Shown: piece by piece, positions 10,158 to 20,038 of the stretch | How the letters are laid out: each line of letters opens with the position of its first letter | How positions within the stretch are numbered: the stretch's first letter is position 1 | Assembly (NCBI GenBank): GCA_022494885.1 | Contig: JAGVSM010002963.1 | Coordinates: 146,605-210,604 of the forward strand | From: Micrasema longulum | Taxonomy: Eukaryota > Arthropoda > Insecta > Trichoptera > Brachycentridae | DNA: 64,000 nt | Reading direction: 5' to 3' | Translations under genes and position numbers: made by a program | Notes under the pieces: model-generated | Database searches by the model: none | The model's input: the letters and a program-made list of their open reading frames with translations, nothing else | What the model was told of the DNA's origin: nothing

Positions 10158-10553
10158 GGATTTTGGTAGTTAAGGGTTGGTTGGAGCTCCCACCCCAGTT
10201 GGAAATTGAGAGAAGACACGAGGTTGCTGTTTGATGGGTATTTATTACATTGCGAATAAATAATTAATTATGTCGGTCGAGTGTTGCTTCGATGATGGGT
10301 TGAAGAGACTTCACTTGTACCACATGCTGGAACTGAGTGACGTCGTCGAGCTGGACTGACTGACTGAACTGAACTTTTTGGGCTGACTGACTGGCGTTGC
10401 CACGCCCCGTAGTCTCTTTATAGGCGACGTTCCTTTGTAGTTCTTTTCTTCATGGTAGGGACGATGTGAATGTACTGCAGAACGATGCCCCCGATTTTCT
10501 GTGCAATACTGTTAGAGTTGCACACAAAATCATAGGCAACGTTCTGCAGTCAA
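10158..10553 (-). mobile_element. Possible LTR of a retrotransposon, minus strand
   Basis: Read on the minus strand this block has a TATA-like CTATAAAGAGAC, a CAGTCAGTCAG-rich stretch just downstream (initiator-like), and a polyadenylation-like TTTATTCGCAATGTAATAAA about 200 bases later. It ends beside TGGGGTGGGAGCTCCAACC, which could be a primer-binding site because it begins TGG. I found no second copy and no gag/pol frame, so a solo LTR plus flank is the most this supports. The U3-like end (10474-10551) is itself an imperfect inverted repeat. Confidence 0.35.
10474..10551. repeat. Imperfect inverted repeat, about 35-bp arms
   Basis: ACTGCAGAACGATGCC at the left and its near reverse complement GGCAACGTTCTGCAGT at the right, with a second matching block (GATTTTCTGTGCAA against TTGCACACAAAATC) inside. 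Confidence 0.7.
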
Positions 10554-10627
10554 GTTTGCCGGTATTACCCGCAAGTAAAATGAGAACATAGTCAGTTTTT
10601 TGACTTATTTTAATTTAGTATTCCAGA

Positions 10628-11002
10628 ATGTCTAAAACACGAAACATACCACGTTCAAAGGCATCATGGAGCCAAGATCGGTTATATAAAGCTTTTAAAC
10701 TAGCGAATGGAAGGAAAACGATAAGAAAAGCAGCTCGATCTACTGGAGTACTATTTTTATCGCTTCAAGAAATACTGAAGAACAAGAACTGGGATAGCTC
10801 ACAGCCGGGAAGACATCCAGTCTTCACAATAGAACAAGAAGATGAAATGGCTTCCCGGGTTAAGTTCCTAACGAAAATATTGTATGGCTGCACTTCGCTT
10901 CAGATTAGAATAAAATTGGCCCATGGATATGCTCTAAAAAATAACATTACTAAGCATAATTTTAATGAAACTCTTGAATCAGCTGGCAAGGGCTCATGCT
11001 GA
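10628..11002 (+). pseudogene. Pogo/jerky-like transposase N-terminal fragment
   Basis: The 124-residue frame begins MSKTRNIPRSKASWS and contains a psq-type helix-turn-helix at about residues 12-52 (KTIRKAARSTGV is the typical recognition core). It is followed by a QPGRHPVFTIEQEDEMA stretch (residues 58-74) that starts the CENP-B/Tc5-like second DNA-binding region, and by GYALKNNITKHNFN near residue 110. In pogo/Tigger transposases and the domesticated jerky/CENP-B proteins these domains bind element ends or host DNA. A DDE nuclease domain would have to follow, but the frame stops after ETLESAGKGSC and nothing DDE-like is seen downstream. A transposon fragment is likeliest; a host psq-domain exon is possible. 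Confidence 0.65.
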
Positions 11003-11046
11003 ATGGTCCGGGTATGACTCTCCTGAGGGCTATATCTGAACAAAGC

Positions 11047-11086
11047 TTGACCGGTATTACCTGTCATGGTGTTTAATACCGGTCAA
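11047..11086. repeat. Perfect 13-bp inverted repeat with CCGGTATTA core
   Basis: TTGACCGGTATTA at 11047-11059 and TAATACCGGTCAA at 11074-11086, 14 bases apart. Related GCCGGTATTACCC lies at 10558 and ACCGGTAATACCC at 11768, either side of the transposase fragment. These may be degenerate terminal repeats of the pogo-like element or a small MITE at its edge. Confidence 0.6.
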
Positions 11087-11147
11087 ATCCGTTTTTTTTA
11101 TTGATTATGCCAAAACTGTATAACTTATTGATCTCAATGATTGTGAT

Positions 11148-11712
11148 TATTTATTTATTTATTTTGACGGCTTGCGCCTTTGACAAAGTATAAAATAATA
11201 TTAAAAAACAATTATAATGAAATAAAACACATGTACACAGTATAGAAAATATAGATACACGAAATAAAATTTAGGAGAAAATAAAGAATTAATAAAGAAA
11301 AATTAAATAAGAAATTATAACATAGGTATGCAGCAAATTAACAATAAATAAAGGGTTTAAATATAAAAAGTATTGAAGTAACGGAGGCGATGTATCATAG
11401 CGTAAACAGTAAAAGAAGTGATTAAAAAGTGTTGATTTTAATTTGTATAAAGATAAATTAAATAAATCTTAGTTTCCATGTTTGTTTGCTAACACGTGGA
11501 ACCGTGGAATAGGTGAGTATTTAGCATAGTTGGAACTATGCAAATCAACTGCAAAAGAAGTATTTTGTCTCGTCCCACGCTGTCTCACATAAAAATTCAC
11601 ACAATTTAAAAGTTCGGGACTGTCGGGAACATTATTTAATAACTTGAAAAGCAACACTAAATCTGCAATTTCCCTTCTATCACTAATACATATTATGTTA
11701 GAAGAATACTAA
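11148..11712 (-). mobile_element. LINE 3' end, minus strand
   Basis: The protein part at 11469-11700 (minus) reads LFKLLNNVPDSPELLNCVNF, a TRQNTSF block, and SPIPRFHVLANKHGN before the stop. It aligns by eye with the end of the better LINE at 28172-29574 (NSPIPRLHRLGNEYG). About 300 bases of 3' sequence follow to a TTATTTATTTATTT tail at 11148-11165. 5'-truncated. Confidence 0.65.
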
Positions 11713-12050
11713 AATTATAATTAGTAAAAAGTTTAATAAACTAATATAGATTATTTCTCCTTAACTGACCGGTAATACCCATTCTCACCCTATTTTTTGA
11801 AGTTTTAAGTTAACACCGACGGAAAGAAAGAAAGATGGAAAGAAGGAAAGTGGCACTTGTGTTAGCATTGAAGTGCGCCGCGCACCAATCGTCTATGTCA
11901 TAATAAAAATGCATTATTCTTGCGTCCGGCATTGTGACGTACGCGTTTCCCAGCTGTCACGCTCTAGCGAGTCGCGTTGATCCACATTTCTGTCTCGTTT
12001 TCTCCCGCAGCGGAGCTCGTGCAATGCTGCGAGGGGGAAAGAGACCTATG
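11713..12050. other. No gene seen
   Basis: Contains a purine-rich GAAAGAAAGAAAG run near 11820 and a CG-containing stretch at 11870-12010, without a supported feature. Confidence 0.25.
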
Positions 12051-12168
12051 CCCGTATTCAGGACATAACTCAAGGTGAGGAAAGTACATACTCCTGTACC
12101 CACCATCGAGCTATTCTTTGCAAATGAGATTAGAATGTGCTTTCCTCACCTCGAGTTTTGTTGAATAC
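12051..12168. mobile_element. Small MITE with long inverted ends
   Basis: GTATTCAGGACATAACTC then AAGGTGAGGAAAGTACAT at the left pairs with AATGTGCTTTCCTCACCTCG and AGTTTTGTTGAATAC at the right. Arms are roughly 35-40 bases with a few mismatches and a short centre. No coding. Confidence 0.65.
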
Positions 12169-12387
12169 TTGAATGAAAAATTTGTAAAAAATGAGAAAAC
12201 GCTTGTCATCATATTGGAGAAACATAGAACTGAGATGGACCTTATATGCATTTTCCTGTACATCATTGTGTCGAAAGTACTCATCTAGGGTTATGGGTCT
12301 ATTTCACAGATACACCTCTAGTCGAACAATAAGGAGAGGTCTCAGCAAAATGACCGTAAGAGGTTTTCCCAGAGCACGAATTATGTC

Positions 12388-12600
12388 ATAACAAAAACCC
12401 GTACGACTTTTGTTCAGAGGCATCTCTCATTTATCGCACCGAGAGTGTTCAATATTATGGAAAAGAGTATTAAGCTCTCAAGGACAAAAACTATTTTCGA
12501 GAAAGGAGTTAAGGACTGGATTTTCCTTAGTGGGAGGGATTTGAGTGGGAAACTCCTTGATGATTTTCCGAATTAACTGTTTGCCATATATATGTATGTT
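12388..12600 (+). mobile_element. LINE C-terminus, second copy of the 7960 family
   Basis: The frame RTTFVQRHLSFIAPRVFNIM, then SRTKTIFEKGVKDWIFLSGR, is nearly the same as at 7985-8150. The DNA matches closely over about 180 bases, which is why the two look like copies of one family. The 3' tail is cut short here. Confidence 0.65.
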
Positions 12601-12694
12601 ATATACACCTGAAACCTACGGACCCAATTAATGTATTATACGAGCAAGACATATTAGTACATTAAAATATTTTTTTTGAAATAATAAATTTTAA

Positions 12695-12828
12695 AGAAAA
12701 ACAAATGGTTGCTTACTTCTGCAGGGGTGAAACGAGGAGGGGGAGGGGGGAGTTTGATACTCCGCCAACCGCGCGACCACGCCCCCTCGCTTTTTCCCTG
12801 CAGAATTAAGCAACCAATTGTTTTTTTA
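12695..12828. mobile_element. MITE with ~30-bp terminal inverted repeats and GC-rich centre
   Basis: The left end (GGTTGCTTACTTCTGCAGGG) is mirrored by CCCTGCAGAATTAAGCAACC at the right, with A-runs and T-runs outside. The 70-base centre is strikingly GC-rich, with a GGAGGGGGAGGGGGG run at 12735-12751. No coding. Confidence 0.75.
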
Positions 12829-13412
12829 AATATTTTATTTTTACAAAAATCTTCGCTCTAAATATATTTTTTAATATGCTTATGTCTTCTTGCCCATACT
12901 TTTCATTGTGGTTTCGGATGTGACAGGGTTTAAAGAACACCCTGTACACCAGTAAAACGTACGATTGGCACTCTAGTGTGTAATAACAGCATTTTGCATA
13001 ATATTCAATCTCGCAGTTCACACAAGAAGTAAGTACCACCCGGGGTGAATGTTGCTAGTGTGCTATAGTACCTACTTGATGCAATCGGCAACGACAACAA
13101 CCCGAGACTCCGTATTACCCTATTACCGAGCAGAATGCTAACAGGTGTGCCGTGTGCTGTGTACCGTACACGCGTACGCAGTACGGAGTATGGGTTTGGG
13201 CCAACAGACGGAACAATTCGGCACCGCTCGAGATAACAATGGAAAATTTCCATCGCGACAATGACATAATAATAAAATCTTTCGCAGCACAAAAAAGCGG
13301 AAGAAGTAAGACGGCCATTCTCAGAGTCAATTTATCTAATTTACCTGGTTCATATTTTTACTCCAAAACGAAAGCCATTTTCAGAAAGAGTGTCCAAGTT
13401 TGGATTTTGTCT
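12829..13412. other. No supported gene
   Basis: Overlapping frames on both strands at 13005-13496 have no family resemblance. The sequence is less AT-rich than average between 13040 and 13240. Confidence 0.25.
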
Positions 13413-13485
13413 AAGGGAAGAGACCATTGCAGGAGGCTGCTGCGAGATATTGCAAAAATTTATACACTACTAAGCGTGTTGTCCA
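13413..13485 (+). repeat. Dispersed repeat I, copy 1
   Basis: GGGAAGAGACCATTGCAGGA ... GCTGCTGCGAGATATTGC ... TAAGCGTGTTGTCCA recurs in reverse at 54545-54625 at high identity. It can be read as HCRRLLRDIAKIYTLLSVLS, so it may be coding debris of a mobile element; the family is unknown. Confidence 0.55.
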
Positions 13486-13779
13486 GATGTATATAACCCC
13501 CTTTCGCTCCTGAGATCATTTTTCCAAATTTTCTTTACTCTCCTTTTTTGGACCATCTCTTCACTTCGGATACTGGAGCTATCATATAAAAAATACGTTA
13601 TTTTCTAAGTGGCCAGTTACATGCACAATCGCTGAGGCCAGGATCTAACAGAATATGGAAGGAAATTTGAATTTTTGTTTGTACCCATACAAACGTGTTG
13701 GCCAGGAATTAAAGGGTTATTGAAATATATGTGTGTTTATGTAATAATCTTAAATTTTTATTTTTGTTATTATTTAATT

Positions 13780-13930
13780 ATGTACATTAGAGTGGGCCGA
13801 TGATTTTTTTTCCGAATTTTGAAATGAAAGTTTTTTGAAAGTTGCCTTTTGGATTACTCGGAATGCAAAAAAATATTCGTTACTACTTTCGGCCCTTAAC
13901 CAGAGCTTGAAGTTTTCGCTAATTGGTCAA
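13780..13930 (+). repeat. Possible dispersed repeat (AGAGTGGGCCGATG block)
   Basis: A T-run follows AGAGTGGGCCGATG. I recognise the style from insect non-autonomous elements but see no second copy here. Low confidence. Confidence 0.2.
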
Positions 13931-13989
13931 ATAAATAAGTGGAAGTGTACCAAGTATTTTTAAATTAATAACTTATATGTAAATATAAG

Positions 13990-14336
13990 TTATTATATCA
14001 TATAATAATAAATATGTACATCTCCCTTCCCCTCCTTTTCCTCTCTTCAAGCATTCTAATCCCGCCCAATTTACAGTAACTTAATGTTCTTAAAATAAAT
14101 ATTTAAAAAATCTTTGATTATCGAAAAATATTTACGAGTACATGAAAATAACATTTTTATATGTATAAATTATATGTATTTATTTGATATATCATATATT
14201 TTCTTTACTAACTTTGTATACTATGTGGAAATCTGTTATTAGTTCTGAGTTTATACACTATATCTGTTTGTTGACTATAAATATGTATGTAGAACTGTTG
14301 ATTTCCCAAATAAAATAAAATAAAATATATTTAACT
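13990..14336 (+). mobile_element. LINE 3' untranslated end, family X, copy 1
   Basis: About 330 bases match, in reverse, 27850-28171. Landmarks are AAGCATTCTAATCCCGCCCA, GTGGAAATCTGTTATTAGTT and a right end CCCAAATAAAATAAAATAAA. The AT-simple tail suggests the 3' end of a non-LTR element. The two copies are similar enough to indicate fairly recent movement. Confidence 0.6.
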
Positions 14337-15524
14337 ATTTCATATACAGATACATGTATATGTATGTTAATGTTTTTTATCATGCTCGTCAAACGGTTCA
14401 TGATATCGCCACAAAACGGCTGAATAATTATTACTCTTCTGTGTAATTGCGATTTACGACATTGGCCCTTATGGATCCAAGCCACAGAAATATTTCAGTT
14501 ATAAAAACCTTTACTAATCAACATTTCATGTTTGTAAAAAAAGTAATAAGTGGTTAAAAACAAATTTGTTTTATTTTTATTTAAAATTAATATTAGTTTA
14601 GCGCAGTAAAAACATTCGTCATCTACGTGATTCAATCACGTTTATTTGACGCATTATTGTCATTATTGATCGCTTGATTACTTCAAGTAAAAGCTAACGA
14701 TTACATCGGATAAGATAATGGCCGTGAATTAAGGACGATTCGTGGAAGCTGTGATTTTTGTAACTGAGCTTATCTCGAATTTCGCGAAATATTCTCACAT
14801 TTTAGGCGGATCTTTTCCTTATCAATATGAAACCGTTATTTTTACGTAAGTACTTATATATCGATCAATATCCCGATGGAATTATAAAGATATCTGTACA
14901 CACTTAATCTGATATCAGGATTCTTATTAATTATTGTTGATTATCCGATTCAACCAAAATTTTAATATCAGGTTCACATATACGAATGATGAAATCAGGC
15001 GAGAGTGGAAATCTGAGACAGGTACAATTGATAAGATTTGAGAAAGGTAAAATGATTTGCTAAGCAAAAAATACTTTGTTTGTTAATACATATGTTTGAG
15101 AATTACTTTTTCAATTCAGAAAGCCTCGGTTAACCCTTTGTAGGGCAAAGGCCGAAATTCGTTAATATATTAACCAGTCGCTTTAAGGGTCATATTTCCA
15201 ATACCGCCCGTAGAAATTTCAACTATATTACTTCAATACGTTGTCCAGAAAGGTCGTCGGCTATGTTATTGTTCCAACCGCGTGAAGTTGGCGCCGTTAC
15301 CCAGAAATCCACGTGTTTATGCCGTTGTCAAAACGGTTGTATAAAAATGTAATTACTGATATTTATACGTGTATTTGTTATTGTTTATATTCTATAATAA
15401 AATTTTGTAAATAATATCTGTGTATTTTTATTAAATAAATTTATTTTCTAACATGACTCAACAATCATTGGTCAATATATTGACCGATGAAAATCTAGTT
15501 TTTTCTGAAAATCTAAAAAATAAC
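14337..15524. other. No supported gene
   Basis: AT-rich. The antisense frame at 14258-14485 has no recognisable features. No repeat shared with the window was noticed. Confidence 0.3.
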
Positions 15525-15672
15525 ATGATAAAATTATAAATAAACTTATCAATGAAACTTCTCCAGTCTTGAAGATGCCTACTTAGGCGAAAGCGCTCGT
15601 TGGTCAAAATAATAAAAAGTAAAACTAAACTAAGAAGTTTCATGGATAAGTTTATTTATAATTTTATCATAA
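15525..15672 (+). mobile_element. Penelope-like repeat with hammerhead, enclosed by inverted arms
   Basis: CATGATAAAATTATAAATAA and the following AGTTTCAT-complement segment at the left recur in reverse at 15631-15672, giving arms of about 37 bases. Inside is a hammerhead-type motif (15563-15603) and the tail GTCAAAATAATAAAAAGTAA shared with the shard at 7455. Confidence 0.6.
15563..15603 (+). ncRNA. Hammerhead ribozyme-like motif
   Basis: Order seen: CCAGT (stem I, 5' strand), CTTGAAGA (core box with an extra U against CUGANGA), one extra T, stem II GCCTA-CT-TAGGC, GAAA, a two-pair stem III AG-CG-CT, C at the cleavage position (after 15598), then GTTGG pairing with CCAGT using two G:U pairs. 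In the family (minimal type I hammerheads of Penelope-like elements) this motif self-cleaves. The extra U in the core may impair activity. Confidence 0.5.
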
Positions 15673-15788
15673 TCATTGACTATGGAGTTTTATCAAGAAA
15701 TATCAACAAAAAACATCAATATTATAAAAAAAAAAATTTTTGGATCTTTTTTAGATTTATCTTAAATTTTATATATTTTATAGATAAA

Positions 15789-15828
15789 ACTGAAGATAAA
15801 TGATAGCTTCCCATTGTAATCGGGGCCC
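15789..15828 (+). mobile_element. MITE family M right-end fragment
   Basis: Ends in TTCCCATTGTAATCGGGGCC, the standard family M right terminus; only about 40 bases remain. Confidence 0.55.
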
Positions 15829-15829
15829 T

Positions 15830-16064
15830 GGGCCGCGATTATATACGCTATCTTCATCGGTACATATCGATACGGTATAAACTAACATCGATATGTATGC
15901 ACGAAAATTTGTATATTTGTTTGAAAATCTGAAGTATCTTCGTCGGTAACCTGTATATGAACATGTTTAAAAAAATTGTTAACATATTCTATTTTTCATA
16001 CAGAAAACTTAATTTTACTATGTAGATAAAGTTGTAAATTTGAAATTTCCCTTAGAACACGGGC
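15830..16064 (-). mobile_element. MITE family M, copy 3 (reversed)
   Basis: Read in reverse it follows copies 1-2: a GGGAAATTTC-type start, TAGTAAAATTAAGTTTTCTG, ATCGATATGTACCGATGAAG and a GGCC end. It abuts the fragment before it and the palindromic element after it. Confidence 0.6.
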
Positions 16065-16065
16065 T

Positions 16066-16223
16066 CTGGTATAAAGTTACGCCTTGGCAATATATAAATT
16101 TACGCCTAGGCATAGTGACAGAATAAGTACCTATTGGAATACCATCCTTATTATAGTGGGCAAATAAGGATGGTATTCCCATCCTAATGTTACCGCTATG
16201 CCTAGGCGTAATTTTTTACCAGA
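16066..16223. mobile_element. Palindromic MITE with nested hairpins
   Basis: Three nested inverted pairs: ends TCTGGTATAAAGTTACGCC (16066-16084) and GGCGTAATTTTTTACCAGA (16205-16223); TTACGCCTAGGCATAG (16100-16115) and its exact complement at 16196-16211; GGAATACCATCCTTATT (16136-16152) and its exact complement at 16163-16179 with a 10-base loop. No coding. Confidence 0.75.
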
Positions 16224-16572
16224 TTTATAAGTAAGGCCTTAGTTAAATTAACTGTGCTCATTTCGACATGTAATACTGAATTATTTTATGGTAACGAGCC
16301 ACAGCCTCGGATTGATGTCAATAGCAATTATGTTGATGGAAGAATAAAACTTCCATTCGCGATAATCATTACAGTATAACCTTTCAAGGTGGTGTAGTTT
16401 CGGCTCCCCAAACCTGTTCCGAATAATGCAACGCACGTTTAATGCACACTAGCTACATTCTAAGAAGTAAATATACTATGTACATATATATATTATATAG
16501 ATAGTTAGCAGAGTTATCTTCAGTTGTCTATAAAGTAAAAGGAAATTTTCTCTGCGAAAATGTATATGATAC

Positions 16573-17246
16573 TAGCGGACCCGACAGACGTTGTCCTGCC
16601 TGAACGTTGACTTTACTGCTATTACCTTGGAAATAGACTTCATTAATAAGTAGGTAGATTGAATTCCAAAAGCAAAAATTATTAATATTAAAATATTTCA
16701 ATTTAAGTAGGAACCTAGGTTGAATTCCAAAACATAAAATATTACATTTTCAATTATAGAATCTTATTGCAAATGTTAAACTCGGCTCTTCTCACCAACG
16801 GGGAAAGTGCTCTCCTGTTCATGAATGCGATTTTCAAAACGATTTACTGTCAGTTAATATTATTTTAGTGTTACTAAAAAATCCAGTAAAAATAAAGAAA
16901 TTAAAAGAAATTATAAGGAATGTAAGGAAATAATCTGATTGCAATCCATAAAAAGCGAATATGTTATTTGTAAACATTCAAAAACAAACTTTTTTTAAAC
17001 ACAAAAAACAACCTCCTTCCATTTTTTTTGTATATGCATTTTCGCCGAATGCAACCGTGGTAGGTCGATGAAAAGAATATATTTATGCTTGTAACTTTTT
17101 TTCACAGATTCGATTGAAAATTTTAATATCTACGAACACGCACAGCGCAAAGATCTACATTTCACTGAAAACCGCACCTAAATCGGTTTAGCCGTTTAAG
17201 AGAAGTCCAGTGACACCACACGTACATACGAATTATATATATAAAG
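16573..17246 (+). repeat. Probable dispersed repeat with AGCGGACCCGACAGACG head
   Basis: The head ACTAGCGGACCCGACAGACG and the end ACATACGAATTATATATATA have the look of a common insect interspersed repeat, but there is no second copy in this window. No coding region. Class unknown. Confidence 0.3.
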
Positions 17247-17409
17247 ATATTTCAAACATTTAAGTTTATAATTTAAAATTCTCGATGGAAGTTCATTAAA
17301 AATAATTATAGATTTATTGTTTCAGCATTTACTTTGTGGAAAAACATTTTGAATTTATTTCAAATAAAACACTTTGTAAATTTACCACACAAGAGTTTAA
17401 TACATTAAA

Positions 17410-17453
17410 ACACGACTAGTTTCGGGTAATCAGTATTACCCATCCTCAGGTGT
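17410..17453 (-). ncRNA. Hammerhead ribozyme motif, well preserved
   Basis: Minus strand: ACAC (stem I), CTGAGGA, one extra T, stem II GGGTAAT-ACTG-ATTACCC (seven perfect pairs), GAAA, minimal stem III AC-TA-GT, C at the cleavage position (17414), then GTGT pairing with ACAC. All core positions of CUGANGA...GAAA...NUH are present, apart from one inserted base between A9 and stem II. This is the minimal type I form known from Penelope-like elements. Confidence 0.7.
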
Positions 17454-17614
17454 AAATATAAACTAAACTTAAATACATACACAGATTAATACTTAGGTAC
17501 TGATAGGGTCTGGCGGAAGGGGGAAGGCAATGTGTGGTGGAGGGGGTGGGATTTTCCTAATTATGGGGAATATTGATAGCAGGGGTGATGCATTTTGAAA
17601 TATAATATTATTAA

Positions 17615-17823
17615 TTAAAGTTTTCTCTGAATTGAAATTTTTTGTATTTCAATATTTTCTAAATTGTTCATCATGATTTCTTTATTTATGACCGTATGCA
17701 AAAGTTTAATTTTGTGTGAATGAAAAGAATGGTTTGTATCCATAATATGGTTTGCGAATTCAGAAAAACTATTACTAGAAAGTCCACGGCGGTTCGTTAA
17801 TTCTAATTTTATAATTTCTCGCA
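17615..17823 (-). pseudogene. PLE protein C-terminus (after GIY-YIG domain)
   Basis: The minus-strand frame, bounded upstream by a stop, reads LREIIKLELTNRRGLSSNSF, then SEFANHIMDTNHSFHSHKI, KLLHTVINKEIMMNNLENIE and IQKISIQRKL before TAA. PLE proteins join a reverse transcriptase to a GIY-YIG endonuclease. The FANHIxxTxH, KxLH and NxLExxEI pattern is what follows the GIY-YIG motif in this family. GIY-YIG itself and the reverse transcriptase are missing. The frame is clean over about 69 codons, so decay after truncation has been modest. There is no start codon of its own. Confidence 0.65.
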
Positions 17824-18037
17824 GTTAGGAGATTCGCAATTTTATAAATATTTTTGAAAAATATATTATTTTTTTTTAAATTGTAATTTAAATCAAAATG
17901 AATAAAACTAAAATAAAAAAATAAAAAAAGAAACGTTGCTGGTCAATTAAATGCTCTTTTTTTTAATTTTTTTACCGCGCGTGAGAAAATATTTTTTGTA
18001 TCCGATTTCCCGGAGGGGTGAACTTCCTCATTGAAAA

Positions 18038-18075
18038 TAACTCCGTTAACTTCCGATTGTAATACGGGGCCTGCG
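18038..18075 (+). mobile_element. MITE family M right-end fragment
   Basis: TTAACTTCCGATTGTAATAC followed by GGGGCC resembles the family M right terminus. Only the end is present. Confidence 0.4.
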
Positions 18076-18402
18076 GGCTGAGATGACTCGTGGGATCGTT
18101 TTATTATGCGACCGATTTAAGATAAGATGAATAAAGTGTCGAATTGGTGTTCGATTTTATTGTATGTGGGAGGTAATAATATATATAAGTCTTAAAAATA
18201 ATCACAAAAGAAAATTACAATACACCTTTTTAGTACGTAGGTGTATGGCATAAAACGCATACATATAGATACTAGATGCTGCAAAAAATGTGGGTACTGA
18301 AACATACGAAAATGAATAAGAAACTCAGTAATATACGTTAGTATTCAAAACAAATACAGAATTCTTAATTTCTTCAAAATCTGGGATAAGGTAGGTGAGA
18401 TA

Positions 18403-18482
18403 TTATTATTATTATGGATAACTTATATAGCGCCATTTTCGTAATATAACACCTAAAGGGCGCTGTACAAAGTGATTATAGA
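18403..18482 (-). repeat. Repeat J 3' end, reversed
   Basis: TATTATTATTATTATGGATA, then TATATAGCGCCATTTTCGTA and AGGGCGCTGTACAA. In reverse this is the end of repeat J (32328, 46365), finishing in an (ATA)n tail, which points to a retrotransposed 3' end. Confidence 0.6.
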
Positions 18483-18696
18483 AAGAAATAAATTTAATTT
18501 CAACTTTTTTAATTTGTAATTTAAGAAAAACAATGTACTTTGTCATCCACATGCCAAGGATTTATTCAAATGATTTATTACCCAATAACAATTTGGCATG
18601 GTATTTTGGTTCGAAATCGATCGTCTGACATTTTGGCCTGTTGTAGTACAAAAAACGCGTTAAAAAAATATCGTTTGACTGTGAGTATAAATATTC

Positions 18697-18790
18697 TGTA
18701 TCTAGGCGGACGGACAATACAATGCTGTGTGTGAAATAAAACCAAAACTCTGGACGAGTGTTTTCCACTCGATGGTTTCTCTCGCTAAAA
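18697..18790 (+). repeat. Dispersed repeat D, copy 1
   Basis: GGCGGACGGACAATAC, then GTGTGTGAAATAAAACC and GGACGAGTGTTTTCCACTCG. It matches 35660-35750 and, in reverse, 38476-38602. Non-coding; class unknown. Confidence 0.6.
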
Positions 18791-18799
18791 AAGTGTTTA

Positions 18800-19960
18800 A
18801 GTGTTCCGCTTCTCCTACATACGGTTGACACGGCGAAATTCCTGCGGTTCGGCTGTTATGGTTTCGCAGCGTAGGTGTGCTACGGGCGATATCAACCACC
18901 GAGTGCGAAAAAGGAAAGATGATAATGTGACTATAAATTCTGATACGCCGTGTATTAAAATTTACGTATCTGAGTAAATTTTTTGTGTAAAAATATATTG
19001 ACAATTATAATTATGCTGAGTATAATAAAAGGTTAACAAAGAGATGATCCGTTCGTGTTGTGGTTCGTTATGGGCGGTGTGAAGAGACTTGTATGTAAGT
19101 ACGGAAATAATATTGCATGGAGGGAGTGTGTTTAGTTAGTAAATGGACGAAACGTTGTGTTTATTTTTAGCTCTCTTGCGCAAGTCAGAAGTGAGAAGCT
19201 GCGGAGAGGAATTATTATACGAGTATGTAAATATATTCGGCCGAACTGGAAACATGATGCACTGATGCAGCCATTTCTGCTCGTAATATTCACCGTCATT
19301 CTTTCAGCAGCAACACTCTCCCGTCGCATTATTTGTAACTAAAATGGAGGCAAGATGATCCGTCTTATACTGCAGGCGCCAGCCCGTGGACTGTGACCGG
19401 AGATTTAAAATATGATAGACAAAGAAGCAAATATTCAGGTCGAATTAAATGCTGACATAACTGCCTGTTTTAAATCCGAACGGCTAAATGCAGTATCTAG
19501 ACTGGCTAGATGCTGCTCTATTAAAATATAAAAGTATCTAGCCGTAAAAACGATGCCACCATAAAAAATAAGTTTAGTTACTGTATTTTTTTCCATCGGT
19601 TAATTATCTTTCTGGTTGTACGTATCGATATGTCAAAAGAGCCAGCTTTGTTATACCTCGGTAGATAAATACATACGAAAGTTAAGAATAGCGTCGTGGT
19701 AATTGTCAAAAGTCATATAAAAATCACGTTGAAGGCGGGAATTTTTTTCTTGAATTGGGATTTATTGGAGTTTATAATCGCTTTTAAGTTGTCGCTTTAA
19801 ATCGCAGAAGCCCATTTAAAATATAAATGCAAACTATTTTTAATTTTAATTAAGTAAGGAACGCGGACTAAATTTTCGGCGTTATTCATTAGTTGGATTG
19901 GATCATATAGCGTCGAGATTACAAGTCAGTAGAACATACCGAGGTAGATACAGATAGTAC
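18800..19960. other. No supported gene
   Basis: Frames at 18702-19004 and 19132-19342 on both strands have no family resemblance. No shared repeats were noticed. Confidence 0.3.
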
Positions 19961-19964
19961 AGAG

Positions 19965-20038
19965 TACAGAAGTTAAGTGTACCGTCTCGGTATGTACCGA
20001 TACAGATAGCCTTTATAATCGCGGCCCAGGCCCCTTTC
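19965..20038 (+). mobile_element. MITE family M right-end fragment (TACCGTCTCGGTATG subfamily)
   Basis: TACCGTCTCGGTATGTACCG, then AATCGCGGCCCAGGCCCC, matches the right end of copy 2 (6990-7016). Confidence 0.5.

Larger units (their letters stand above)
17276..17830 (-). mobile_element. Penelope-like element, 3' portion
   Basis: On the minus strand, in order: the end of the PLE protein (17823-17615), about 160 bases of spacer, a hammerhead motif (17453-17410), then a terminal segment ending AATGAACTTCCATCGAGAAT at about 17276. That same end, AATGAACTTCCATCAAGAAT, closes the PLE palindrome at 22244. The protein end and ribozyme together make the PLE assignment the firmest in the window. Confidence 0.7.

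Noticed and set aside
12011..12072. Exon-like segment between a pyrimidine-rich AG and a GTGAGG donor
   Set aside because: The donor lies inside the inverted arm of the MITE at 12051-12168, so the splice-like signal belongs to the repeat.
13152..13496. 114-codon plus-strand frame
   Set aside because: No recognisable domain, a competing antisense frame of similar length, and its end lies in dispersed repeat I.
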